Source of the DNA: Rhodococcus coprophilus NBRC 100603
GTDB taxonomy: Bacteria; Actinomycetota; Actinomycetes; Mycobacteriales; Mycobacteriaceae
DNA: 64,000 bases
Assembly: GCF_001895045.1 (NCBI RefSeq)
Contig: NZ_BDAM01000010.1
Span: 310,001-374,000 of the forward strand
Direction: 5' to 3'
The notes beneath the pieces are model-generated. The model was given only the letters and a program-made list of their open reading frames with translations. It was not told where the DNA came from and did no database searches. Position 1 is the stretch's first letter. Each line of letters starts with the position of its first letter. Of this stretch, positions 27,679-36,108 are shown one piece after another. A program made the translations under genes and the position numbers.

Positions 27679-27702
27679 ATTGTTGTATCGCCGAGAATAG
27701 AC

Positions 27703-27738
27703 GACACGCCGGGCGAAAATAAGGACGCCCGACGTGTC
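27703..27738 (-). terminator. Hairpin downstream of the acyl-CoA dehydrogenase gene
   Basis: Two 13-base arms (27703-27715 and 27726-27738) pair with one mismatch around a 10-base loop, starting 19 bases past the dehydrogenase stop codon. Confidence 0.65.
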
Positions 27739-27757
27739 TGGGTCGAAACCAGCGAAA

Positions 27758-28981
27758 TTACCTAGCCAGCAATCCCTTCGCGATGTGGGTCACCTGGATC
27801 TCGTTGCTGCCCGCGTAGATCATCAGCGACTTCGCGTCCCGCGCGAGTTGTTCGACGCGATATTCGGCCATGTATCCGTTTCCGCCGAACAACTGCACCG
27901 CCTCCATCGCGACGTCGGTCGCGGCTCGCGACGAGTAGAGCTTCATCGCGGAGGCCTCGGACAAGCTCACCGGCTTGCCGGCCTGCGCGCGCTCGATGGC
28001 GCTGAACACCATGTTCCGCACGTTGACCCGCGCGATCTCCATCTCCGCGAGCTTGAGCTGGATGAGCTGGAACCGGCCGATTTCACTGCCCCACAGCTTG
28101 CGGGAGTGGGAGTACTCGACGCACAGCTCGAGACACCGTTCGATGATTCCCAGCGACAGGTATGCGATACCGATCCGCTCTGCCGCGAACGACTCCTTGG
28201 CGCTGTCCTTGCCGTCGCTCTTGCCGCTTTCTTCCGTTTCGCCGAGGAGACGGTCGCGGGTGATGCGGACGTTGTCGAAGAACAACTCGCCGGTGGGCGA
28301 CGAATTCATACCCATTTTCTTGAAGGGCGGGCTCTGGGTGAGCCCTTCCATCCCCTTGTCGAGCACGAACACCAGCACCTTGCGATCACGGCGGTCGACG
28401 GAGGCGTCGCCCTCGTCGAGTTTCGCGTAGACGATGATGACGTCCGCGTACGGGCCGTTGGTGATGAACGTCTTCTGCCCGTTGAGGATGTAGTCCTCCC
28501 CGTCCCGACGGACGGTGGTCTTCATCCCGCCGAAGGCGTCGGAGCCCGAATCCGGTTCGGTGATCGCCCAGGCACCGACCTTTTCGAAGGTCACGAGTTC
28601 GGGCAGCCACCGCTTCTTCTGCGCGAGCGTGCCGCGACTGCGGATCGTCCCGGCGGTCAGTCCCAGGCTCACGCCGAGGGACGCCACGAGGCCGAGGCTG
28701 ATACCCGCGATCTCGATGTTGAGCAACGCGGCCATCCCGGGAGAACCGCCCATGCCGCCCGATCCGGAAGACTTCTCGCCGGCTTCCTCCTTGGCGAGGG
28801 CGCGTTCGAGCGATTCCCGCGCCATCTCGTCGATGCCGAATGCCGAATACAACTTGCGAATGATGTCGTATGGAGGCAGCTCACCCGACTCGAGCCTGTC
28901 GACATGCGGACGGATTTCCTTCTCGATGAATCCGCGCAATGCATCGCGGAACATGAGGTCTGTATCTGACCACTCGTACAT
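27758..28981 (-). CDS. Acyl-CoA dehydrogenase family protein
   Basis: A 407-residue FAD enzyme that introduces the alpha-beta double bond in an acyl-CoA. The substrate and flavin motifs are WAITEPDSGSDAFGG, NGQKTFITNG and the C-terminal FGGNGYMAEYRVEQLARDAK. The end reads YAGSNEIQ, so the medium-chain-type catalytic Glu is Ala. A Glu in AAERIGIAYL is at the isovaleryl-CoA dehydrogenase position and can serve as base. The start MYEWSDTDLMF is chosen by family length; the frame extends to 29065. A Gly/Ser-rich insert (GEKSSGSGGMGGSPG, about residue 50) is unusual. It stands alone. Confidence 0.9.
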   Translation of the reverse strand: MYEWSDTDLMFRDALRGFIEKEIRPHVDRLESGELPPYDIIRKLYSAFGIDEMARESLERALAKEEAGEKSSGSGGMGGSPGMAALLNIEIAGISLGLVASLGVSLGLTAGTIRSRGTLAQKKRWLPELVTFEKVGAWAITEPDSGSDAFGGMKTTVRRDGEDYILNGQKTFITNGPYADVIIVYAKLDEGDASVDRRDRKVLVFVLDKGMEGLTQSPPFKKMGMNSSPTGELFFDNVRITRDRLLGETEESGKSDGKDSAKESFAAERIGIAYLSLGIIERCLELCVEYSHSRKLWGSEIGRFQLIQLKLAEMEIARVNVRNMVFSAIERAQAGKPVSLSEASAMKLYSSRAATDVAMEAVQLFGGNGYMAEYRVEQLARDAKSLMIYAGSNEIQVTHIAKGLLAR

Positions 28982-29112
28982 CCCCGAAATATAGAACACG
29001 TTCCGGTTTCTGTATACGCTGCGCGTCGGCTGCGGCCACACCGAAACCGCCCGGACGGCGAGCATCCAGGGTTACTGTTTCGTCCCGAACACGCTGCCCA
29101 GGAGGTCTCGAA

Positions 29113-30147
29113 GTGGATGTCGTGGCGCTTCACATGAGCGACGGATTGATCGATCCGCGCGCCTCCACGTTGTTCTACGTGGTGGCAGCGATCGGCCTGT
29201 GCCTCGCGGCATGGTGCGCGCGCAGCGATCTCCGCCTGCACACGGTGCCCGTCGCGGCTCTGGTGACGGCACTGATCTTCGCGCTGCACACCGTCGCGGT
29301 GCCGATTCTGCCCGGCGTCAGCGGGCACGTGGTCGGCGCGGCGATCGCCGCCATTCTTCTCGGCCCGTTCGTCGGCGCGCTGAGTGTGGCGATCGTGCTC
29401 ACCGTGCAGTCGTTCGTCTTCGCGGACGGTGGACTGTCCGCGCTCGGCGCCAATGTCACCAACATGGCGCTCGCGGCCGTCGCCGCCGGGTTCCTCGTCG
29501 CGGTGGCTTTGCGCGTCCTCCTCGAGCGTCGCCACTCCTCGTCCACACTCGTGTGTGTACTGGTCTGCGCCGCCGCGGGATTCGTGTCCGTGTTCGCGGC
29601 GACGGCCGGGTTCATCGTCGAATACGCGCTCGGCGGTGCCACCGTCACACCCCTGGAGAACGTGGCGTATCTCTTTGCGGTGCACATCCCGGTCGCTCTC
29701 GTCGACGGGATCGTGACTGCACTCGTGGTGGGTGCCGTCGCCCGACTGCACCCCGCTTCGGTATTCCTGTTCGGGGAACCGGACGTACCGGACCGGACTG
29801 CGCGGCGGTCGCGGAGCTTGTTGCTCACCGGACTGGCATTCGCGGCACTGGTGACCGCGGGGATCGTCTCACCGCTCGGTGCGTCCGGACCCGATGCACT
29901 GGAAGCGGCAACCCTGCGCGGATGCTCGGCGGGCCCCGATTCCGATACCGGCGAGTGCATGGCACGCCGGGTCGAAGAACACCGCTTCGCCGGAAGCGCG
30001 CTGGCCGGGTACACGGTGGGCGACAGGCCCGGATCGGACGGTGCAGCGGCAGTGATCGGGACTCTCGGCACCTTCGTCGTCGCCGGGATCTGCTTCCGAT
30101 TGCTCGCGCCGCGGGAACGCAAGCGCACCACGGTGACTGCGGCGTGA
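29113..30147 (+). CDS. CbiM/NikM-like metal-uptake membrane component, orphan
   Basis: A 344-residue membrane protein of the CbiM type (LHMSDGLIDPRASTLFYVV start, then GVSGHVVGAAIAAILLGPFVG, VQSFVFADGGLSALGANVTNMA), which binds Co or Ni as the S component of an energy-coupling factor transporter. The last third (after residue 235) has a CbiN/PDGL-like soluble part and a final helix, so it is a CbiM-CbiN-like fusion. CbiM proteins normally begin Met-His, and the N-terminal amine and His2 bind the metal. Here GTG with AGGAGG upstream adds six residues before the His. No CbiQ or CbiO gene is nearby. Confidence 0.85.
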   Translation: MDVVALHMSDGLIDPRASTLFYVVAAIGLCLAAWCARSDLRLHTVPVAALVTALIFALHTVAVPILPGVSGHVVGAAIAAILLGPFVGALSVAIVLTVQSFVFADGGLSALGANVTNMALAAVAAGFLVAVALRVLLERRHSSSTLVCVLVCAAAGFVSVFAATAGFIVEYALGGATVTPLENVAYLFAVHIPVALVDGIVTALVVGAVARLHPASVFLFGEPDVPDRTARRSRSLLLTGLAFAALVTAGIVSPLGASGPDALEAATLRGCSAGPDSDTGECMARRVEEHRFAGSALAGYTVGDRPGSDGAAAVIGTLGTFVVAGICFRLLAPRERKRTTVTAA

Positions 30148-30163
30148 ACGCCCCGGCAGTGCC

Positions 30164-30637
30164 CTACCCGGATTTCGGGGTGAGCACGAACACCGGCAAC
30201 GTCCGGTCGGTCCGCTGGGCGTACAAGTCGTAGTTCGGCCACGTCTTCACCAGCACGGACCACAACCGGGCCCGCTCGTCGCCCTCCGCTATCCGCACGG
30301 ACACCTGCGTCTGCTCACCCTCGTACAGCACCGACGCCTCGTCGGCCTCGCTCAGGTTCAGCGCCCACGCCGGCGGCTTGGGATGACCCCAGTTCGATCC
30401 GACGACGAGCCAGCCACCGTCGTGGGGCACGCACAGCAGCGGGGTGGTCCGCGGCTCACCGGACTTCCGTCCGCGCACCGTGAGCGCGAGCGACGGCAGT
30501 CCACCGATCTTGAGCAGTGTGAACTTCCCCCGCGTGAGACGTTGAATGGTTTTGTCCACCGCGATGATCGGGCGCGAATACTTCGGGAGCCATGGCAACC
30601 GCCCGATGCGGATCGCGAGCGGACGGAAGGGATTCAC
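30164..30637 (-). CDS. Deazaflavin (F420)-dependent nitroreductase-like protein
   Basis: A 157-residue split-barrel protein of the DDN family (GGLPSLALTVRGRKSGEPRTTPLLCV, then GWLVVGSNWGHPKPPAWALNL). The family uses reduced F420 in mycobacteria and rhodococci to reduce quinones, nitro groups or other substrates. The GTG at 30637 has GGAAGGG eight bases upstream; it starts four bases after the alpha/beta hydrolase stop, so it is the last gene of a four-gene operon with the deacylase and TetR genes. Confidence 0.87.
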   Translation of the reverse strand: MNPFRPLAIRIGRLPWLPKYSRPIIAVDKTIQRLTRGKFTLLKIGGLPSLALTVRGRKSGEPRTTPLLCVPHDGGWLVVGSNWGHPKPPAWALNLSEADEASVLYEGEQTQVSVRIAEGDERARLWSVLVKTWPNYDLYAQRTDRTLPVFVLTPKSG

Positions 30638-30641
30638 AGCG

Positions 30642-31514
30642 CTACCCTTCCCAGGTTGCAAGCACGGTGCGGGCGGCGGTGACGACGGCCAGCGGCTGAT
30701 CGATCATGGGATGGTGGCCCGCCGCAGGCAGTTCCACCATCAGAGCGTCCGGGCCGAGGTGCCGGCGGATCCGCGCGGCGAGCGTGTCGTCGACGATGCC
30801 GTGCTCGCTCCGGAAGTACGCCAGGCGGCATCGCGGCGTCATACTTTCGAGGCTGCCGCGTCCCTCGCGGCCCATCCGGAGATTGTCGAACTTCCACGAC
30901 CACCCGCCCTCGACCTGCTTCAAGGATCCCCGCGCGATGCGGTCGAGGACGTAGGGCTCCGCCGTGTCCTGCGGTGGGACGAGACGGAATCGTGCCACCG
31001 CTGCGTCGACCGACGGATACACCTTCGGCGGACCGGCATTCGCGGCGATCTTGGCCCGCATCTCGAGTTCCTCGGGAGTCAGGTCGCGAATCGGGGAATC
31101 GAGCACGATCGCGCCCCCCAACCGGTCGCCGTGCAGGTGAGCCGTCGCGAACGAGACGATCCCGCCCATGCTGTGCCCGAGCAGGACCGGTCGCCCGGTT
31201 ATCCCCCCTGCTGCCGCAGCGGCAAGCACCTCTGCAGACCACGCCTCCAGAGAGTAATGCTCCCGGTGCATGCTGTCCCCGTGTCCGCTGAGGTCGAGCG
31301 CGACCACCCGGCGGCCCTGGGCCAGTTGCGGTCCGATGTGATCCCACCAGCCGGAGTGCGCCATCCCGCCGTGGACGAGAACTACACCCGGGTTCCCCGT
31401 GTCGCCCCACGCACGGTAGGCGATGGTCGCCCCCTGGACCTCGACGGTGCCTTTGTCGACGGGTGTCGCAAGGGCGTCGACGAACCAACCGGGAGCAGTC
31501 TCGTTATCGCTCAT
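30642..31514 (-). CDS. Alpha/beta hydrolase
   Basis: A 290-residue alpha/beta hydrolase with VLVHGGMAHSGWWDHIGP (oxyanion region), DLSGHGDSM, the nucleophile elbow LLGHSMGGIVS and a C-terminal GHHPMIDQP with the catalytic His. It overlaps the upstream TetR gene by 11 bases and is followed at once by the nitroreductase gene. The substrate is unknown; esterase, lactonase or C-C hydrolase are all possible. Confidence 0.88.
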   Translation of the reverse strand: MSDNETAPGWFVDALATPVDKGTVEVQGATIAYRAWGDTGNPGVVLVHGGMAHSGWWDHIGPQLAQGRRVVALDLSGHGDSMHREHYSLEAWSAEVLAAAAAGGITGRPVLLGHSMGGIVSFATAHLHGDRLGGAIVLDSPIRDLTPEELEMRAKIAANAGPPKVYPSVDAAVARFRLVPPQDTAEPYVLDRIARGSLKQVEGGWSWKFDNLRMGREGRGSLESMTPRCRLAYFRSEHGIVDDTLAARIRRHLGPDALMVELPAAGHHPMIDQPLAVVTAARTVLATWEG

Positions 31515-32172
31515 GATCCGAACCTATGCGAGATGTGACCCCGGTGAGCATTCGGGCCAGCATTTCGATTCTCGGATCCTCCAGTTCGGGCTGGGGGTGA
31601 ACGATCGACGACACCGCCTCGCCGTCGAACATGTGCACGAGCGAGAACAGGACGAGGTCGAACTGCGTGGGCGGCAATCGGTCTGCGACCGGCAACGACC
31701 TGCCGAACTCGGCGATCTGCGCGTGATATCGGGCAGCCATGGGCGCGAGGTGATCCCGGAGCGCCGGATCCGTACGTGCCGCGCCGAGAAGTTCGTACCA
31801 GGCCGCATTCATCGGCGCCCGGCACGCCTTCCGCAACAGCAGCAGGCACGTCCGCACGACCCGGACGGTGGCATCGGCACCGGTGCGCTCCTCCAGACCT
31901 CCGAGCACCTCGAGTCCTGCCCGGAAGTTCACGAACTGGCGTTCGCTCACTTCCTCGGCCGCCGCGACCATCAGATCGAGCCGAGTGGGGAAGTGCCGGA
32001 AGACGCCTCCCGACGACACTCCCGAGCGCCGGCACACCTCACCGATGGTCGTGGCGGTGTAGCCGCGTTCGGCGAGTGAGGCGATCGTCGCGTCGAGAAT
32101 CCGGCCGATCGTTTCCTCGCGCCGCTCCTTCTGGGTGCGCCGGGGTGAGCGCTCGCCGTGCAGAACGGGCAC
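31504..32172 (-). CDS. TetR-family transcriptional regulator
   Basis: A 222-residue TetR regulator. HTH: RRTQKERREETIGRILDATIASLAERGYTATTIGEVCRRSGVSSGGVFRHFPTRLDLM region, about residues 10-68. The start is GTG, two bases after the deacylase stop. It is embedded between the deacylase and hydrolase genes in one operon, which it probably controls. Confidence 0.9.
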   Translation of the reverse strand: MPVLHGERSPRRTQKERREETIGRILDATIASLAERGYTATTIGEVCRRSGVSSGGVFRHFPTRLDLMVAAAEEVSERQFVNFRAGLEVLGGLEERTGADATVRVVRTCLLLLRKACRAPMNAAWYELLGAARTDPALRDHLAPMAARYHAQIAEFGRSLPVADRLPPTQFDLVLFSLVHMFDGEAVSSIVHPQPELEDPRIEMLARMLTGVTSRIGSDHER

Positions 32173-32174
32173 CC

Positions 32175-33992
32175 CTACCCCACCGATGCCTCCATCGTCC
32201 GCGCCGGCGCGGGTCCACGTTCCTCCACACCTGCCCGCAGGAAGCGGCCGGTCCCGACGGTGCGCCCGTATCCGGGTACGAACTGCCCGTCACGGAAGAC
32301 GACCCGGCCCGCCACCGCGGTCGCGGTGACCGCCCTGTCGTTGCGGTTCACCATTCTCCGCAGGCCACCGAATTCCTCCAGCGGCGCTTCGTGATAGCGG
32401 TCCGTGTCCTCGTCGAGGCCGGCCGGGTCGATGACGACGAAGTCGGCGCGGTCACCGATCCGCAGATGCCCCGCATCGATACCGTAGAAATCCGCGAGTT
32501 CGCCGGTGAGCTTGTGGACTGCGGTGTGCAAGGGCAACACCGGCTTTCCGCGCTGCTCGCCCTCATGGATTCGCCGTAGCAGGCAGATACCGAAGTTGTA
32601 GAACGCCATGTTCCTCAGGTGTGCGCCGGCATCGGAGAACCCGAGGGTGATGCCGTCGGTCCGGATGAGCCGGTCGGCGACCTTGGGTCGATCGTTGGCA
32701 ATAACGGTGTGCCACCGGAAGTCCCGTCCGTATTCCACCACCAGATCGAGGAAGGTGTCGACGGGGTGCAGCTTGCGCTGCCGGGCGACGTCGCCGATCG
32801 ACCGGCCGACGAGCGACTCGTCCGGGCACTCCACGATGCGGGTGTCGTCGAAGTCGCGGTGCCAGACGCGCGGCGAGAACTTCTTCTCGAAGTCGCGGCG
32901 GAACCACCTGCGATACGCCTCGTCGCGCAGCAGGTCGTTGCGGCCCATCTCCTCCTGCAGGTGCAGCGCCGCCCGGCCCGAGCCGAACTCCTCGAACACC
33001 ACGAGGTCGATGCCGTCGGAGTAGACCTCGAATGTCGTCGGCAGGTGCTGCCACCGGAACGCACCCTTGCCGATCCTGTTGGCGGCATAAGCGATCGGCC
33101 CGAAGATCCGGTTCACCCACCGTTCGGCTTTGGTGTCCGCCGCTGCGAGGACGGACGTCTTCATCGGCTTCCTGCCGAGTCCGGTACTCGCCGCGGCGAA
33201 GAACGCTACGTCGTACTTGGTGTTGAGGTTGGGGACGGCCTGCAGGACGCGCCCACGCCGGCGCAGGATCTTGTGCAACCGCCGGAACTCGGACCACGAA
33301 GCGTGGGTCGACGGCAGGGTGCGGGAGCGGTAACGGTCGCCGTCCATCTTGTCCCACGGATTCGTCATCGTGGAGACGCCGAGGAACCCTGCATCGAGTG
33401 CTTCCGACACCCGCGCGTCGATCGCGGCGAGTTCGTCACGGGTCGGCCGATTGGCTCCGTCCGTCGAGCGACCGAGGCCCATCACCGAAGCACGAACATC
33501 CGAATGTCCCACGAAGGCCGTGATATTGGGGCCGAGAGGCAGGGCATTGAGCGTCTCGATGTACTCGCGTGGGGAGTTCCACGTCTTGGAGCGTTCGAGG
33601 GCGGTGAGCACGTGCTCGCGCGGCAGGGCTTCGACCCGGCTGAACAGGTCCGCGGCGTCGACCGGCGGGACGTAGACCGTCGAGATCGAGCAGTTGCCCA
33701 TCAGCACGGTGGTGACACCGTGTCGTACCGATTCGGGCAGACCTGGTCCGACGAGCACCTCCGCGTCGTAGTGCGTGTGCGTGTCGACGAAACCGGGCAT
33801 GACCCATCGGCCCTCGGCTTCGACGACTTCGGTGCCGGGGCCGACCGGCAGTTCGTCGGAGGTCACGACCGCGACAACTCCGTCCCGGATGCCCAGGTTA
33901 CGGACGACACCGGGCGACCCCGTGCCGTCGAACCACAGACCGCCGCGCACGACGACATCGAAATCCTCGTTCTTGTGATCCACACCACTCAT
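32175..33992 (-). CDS. D-aminoacylase/N-acyl-D-amino-acid deacylase family amidohydrolase
   Basis: A 605-residue amidohydrolase. The N-terminal beta domain leads to MPGFVDTHTHYDAEVL (HxH, near residue 72), VLMGNCSIS (with the metal-bridging Cys of D-aminoacylases), FVGHSDVR, and late GFSDAGAHLRN with the catalytic Asp. The C-terminal segment (DRADFVVIDPAGLDEDT, AGRVVFRDGQFV) rebuilds the beta domain. Enzymes of this family cleave N-acyl-D-amino acids or related amides. The start at 33992 fits the family; a longer frame to 34592 runs over the divergent aldolase gene and is rejected. It is first in an operon with TetR, hydrolase and nitroreductase genes and divergent from the D-threonine aldolase-like gene. 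Confidence 0.85.
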   Translation of the reverse strand: MSGVDHKNEDFDVVVRGGLWFDGTGSPGVVRNLGIRDGVVAVVTSDELPVGPGTEVVEAEGRWVMPGFVDTHTHYDAEVLVGPGLPESVRHGVTTVLMGNCSISTVYVPPVDAADLFSRVEALPREHVLTALERSKTWNSPREYIETLNALPLGPNITAFVGHSDVRASVMGLGRSTDGANRPTRDELAAIDARVSEALDAGFLGVSTMTNPWDKMDGDRYRSRTLPSTHASWSEFRRLHKILRRRGRVLQAVPNLNTKYDVAFFAAASTGLGRKPMKTSVLAAADTKAERWVNRIFGPIAYAANRIGKGAFRWQHLPTTFEVYSDGIDLVVFEEFGSGRAALHLQEEMGRNDLLRDEAYRRWFRRDFEKKFSPRVWHRDFDDTRIVECPDESLVGRSIGDVARQRKLHPVDTFLDLVVEYGRDFRWHTVIANDRPKVADRLIRTDGITLGFSDAGAHLRNMAFYNFGICLLRRIHEGEQRGKPVLPLHTAVHKLTGELADFYGIDAGHLRIGDRADFVVIDPAGLDEDTDRYHEAPLEEFGGLRRMVNRNDRAVTATAVAGRVVFRDGQFVPGYGRTVGTGRFLRAGVEERGPAPARTMEASVG

Positions 33993-34082
33993 GGGGCGAG
34001 TGTAACCCCAATTAGAGGTCATGCACTCTCCAAATTCCGATTTGTTTCCGAACGCCCTGCCCACCCCCGATAGGCTGCGGAA

Positions 34083-35156
34083 ATGACCTCGTTTCCCGAG
34101 CTCGATGCGACCCCCGTGCTCGTCGTAGACACCGACGTCCTCGACCGCAACCTCACCCGCATGGCCGAGTCTGCCGCAGCGCGCGGGCTCGCCCTGCGAC
34201 CCCACGTGAAGACCCACAAATGCGTCGAGATCGCACGTCGCCAACTCGACGCCGGCGCCCGGGGACTGACGGTCGCGACGGTGTCCGAGGCCGAGGTGTT
34301 CGCCGACGCCGGTGCCGACGACCTGTTCGTGGCGTATCCGCTGTGGGTGGACGCGGCCCGCGGTGCGCGACTTCGCGCACTCGCCGGCCGGGTCCGGCTC
34401 ACCGTCGGCATCGAGTCCGCCGCCGGCGCCCGGGCCCTCGCCACACATGCCGGGACAGGCGCGGGCGTGCTCGTCGAGATCGACAGCGGACATCACCGCA
34501 CCGGGGTTCCGCCCGAGCGGGCAGGCGACGTGGCGACAGCCGCCCGCGACGCCGGTCTCGATGTGGTCGGCATCTTCACCTTTCCCGGTCACTCGTACGG
34601 GCCGGGTGTGCCTCCGCGAGTCGCCGCCGAGGAGTCGGCCGCGCTCACTGCGGCGGCCGCGTCGTTGCGCGCCGCCGGTACCGAGCCCTCGGTGATCAGC
34701 GGCGGCTCCTCACCCACCGCGCTGATCGAGGTCCGGACGGACGCAACCGAACTGCGGCCGGGGGTGTACGTGTTCGGCGACGCCCAGCAACTCGAACTCG
34801 GAGCAATCACCGAGCGCGACATCGCTCTCTCGGCGTTGGCCACCGTGGTGTCGGCACGCGACGACGTGCTCGTCCTCGATGCGGGGAGCAAGATTCTCGG
34901 CGCCGACCGCGCACCGTGGGCAACCGGATACGGCCGTATCCTCGGCATACCCGATGCGCGGATCGTCGCGCTGTCCGAACATCACGCCACCGTCCGGTGG
35001 CCCACAGAAAGTCCCCGCCCCGGGCTCGGCGACCGGGTTCGGGTGGTGCCGAACCACGCGTGCAACGCGGTGAACCTCGTCGACGAGTTGGTGGCTGTCT
35101 CCGGCGACGTGGTGGTCGGGAAGTGGGCGGTCGCGGCACGGGGCTGCAATACCTGA
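34083..35156 (+). CDS. D-threonine aldolase/D-serine dehydratase-like PLP enzyme
   Basis: A 357-residue fold-type III PLP enzyme. The Schiff-base lysine is in LRPHVKTHKCVEIA (about residue 41), an alanine-racemase-like barrel follows, and the C-terminal domain has the divalent-metal pair His and Cys in SEHHATV and NHACNAVN, typical of D-threonine aldolase and eukaryotic-type D-serine dehydratase. It would cleave D-beta-hydroxy amino acids to glycine plus aldehyde or dehydrate D-serine. It is divergent from a D-aminoacylase-type gene, so both may belong to D-amino acid use. The ATG is 90 bp from that gene. Confidence 0.87.
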   Translation: MTSFPELDATPVLVVDTDVLDRNLTRMAESAAARGLALRPHVKTHKCVEIARRQLDAGARGLTVATVSEAEVFADAGADDLFVAYPLWVDAARGARLRALAGRVRLTVGIESAAGARALATHAGTGAGVLVEIDSGHHRTGVPPERAGDVATAARDAGLDVVGIFTFPGHSYGPGVPPRVAAEESAALTAAAASLRAAGTEPSVISGGSSPTALIEVRTDATELRPGVYVFGDAQQLELGAITERDIALSALATVVSARDDVLVLDAGSKILGADRAPWATGYGRILGIPDARIVALSEHHATVRWPTESPRPGLGDRVRVVPNHACNAVNLVDELVAVSGDVVVGKWAVAARGCNT

Positions 35157-35186
35157 TCCGGGTGCCTGCCCCGATAGGCTCCGTGG

Positions 35187-35636
35187 ATGCCACCACTGAA
35201 CCCTGACCTCGCCGGACGGGTCTTTCCGCCGACGTCGTATCTCGTCGGACGCGAGAAGATACGCGAGTTCGCTCATGCCGTGCGATCGAAGAATCCGATC
35301 CACCACGACGTGGATGCCGCGCGCGCCGCGGGGTTCGCCGACGTCGTCGCCCCGACCACCTTCACCACCGTGGTCCAGAGCCCCGCGGTCGTCCAACTGC
35401 TGGAGACGCCCGGCACCGGCCTCGAATTGCACCGGACCGTCCACGGCTCGGAGAAGATCGAGTACCACCGCCCGATCGTCGCCGGCGACGATCTGACCAC
35501 GACACTGATCATCACCGACGTCACCGAACGCGCCGGCAGTGCCATCCTGTCCACTGTCTGCGAGATCCGGGACACCGGCGGCGATCCGGTCGCCACCGTC
35601 ACATCGACACTGCTGCACCGAGGGGACGACGCATGA
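35187..35636 (+). CDS. MaoC-like dehydratase, HadA-type subunit
   Basis: A 149-residue hot-dog protein like the HadA subunit of (3R)-hydroxyacyl-ACP dehydratase (LAGRVFPPTSYLVGREKIREFAHAV, then NPIHHDVDAARAAGFADVVAPTTF). HadA lacks the catalytic pair and binds the acyl chain, while HadB provides catalysis. The next gene overlaps by ATGA and is HadB-like. In mycobacteria hadABC sits near rpmG/secE, which are absent here, so this may be a second, specialised pair. Confidence 0.85.
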   Translation: MPPLNPDLAGRVFPPTSYLVGREKIREFAHAVRSKNPIHHDVDAARAAGFADVVAPTTFTTVVQSPAVVQLLETPGTGLELHRTVHGSEKIEYHRPIVAGDDLTTTLIITDVTERAGSAILSTVCEIRDTGGDPVATVTSTLLHRGDDA

Positions 35637-36070
35637 CTCGGAGCACGCCACCGCGATTCGACGACCTCGAACTGGGAGCGATCGTCGCCAAATCCGACGT
35701 GAAGGTCACTCGCACCGACCTCGTGCGCTACGCAGGCGCGTCAGGGGACTTCAATCCCATCCACTTCGACGACGCGGTCGCAGCCCGCGAGGGTCTGCCC
35801 GGTGTGCTCTGCCACGGAATGCTCACGGCGGCACTCGGATTGCAGGTGGTCTCCGACTGGGTCGGAGACCCGACCTCGGTGGTCTCGTACGAAGCCCGGT
35901 TCACGCGGCCCGTCGTCGTCGATCCCGTGGACGGAGCCGACCTGTCGATTTCGGCCAAGGTCGCCCGACTCGACGAGGCGGAGCGGACGGCACGAGTGGA
36001 CATCACCGTCTCCACCGGAGGCCGGACCGTCCTCGGGAAGACCCAGGTCCACATCAGATTCTCGTCCTGA
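35633..36070 (+). CDS. MaoC-like dehydratase, HadB-type catalytic subunit
   Basis: A 145-residue hot-dog protein with the hydratase-2 motif YAGASGDFNPIHFDD (catalytic Asp and His, about residues 35-49) and LPGVLCHGMLTAAL. With the overlapping HadA-like gene it should form the heterodimer that dehydrates (3R)-hydroxyacyl thioesters in fatty acid or mycolate elongation. The ACP or CoA preference is not visible. Confidence 0.88.
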   Translation: MTRSTPPRFDDLELGAIVAKSDVKVTRTDLVRYAGASGDFNPIHFDDAVAAREGLPGVLCHGMLTAALGLQVVSDWVGDPTSVVSYEARFTRPVVVDPVDGADLSISAKVARLDEAERTARVDITVSTGGRTVLGKTQVHIRFSS

Positions 36071-36108
36071 CCCGGCGGGATCGCACGCGCCGCGAGAGGA
36101 TGCACAGC

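Noticed and set aside
28982-29112. Cobalamin or nickel riboswitch before the CbiM-like gene
   Set aside because: Only about 130 bases are available, and no B12-box or NiCo-type helices were recognised.
32175-34592. 805-residue form of the deacylase
   Set aside because: The extra 200 N-terminal residues overlap the divergent D-threonine aldolase gene and its promoter and have no amidohydrolase features. The start at 33992 fits the family.
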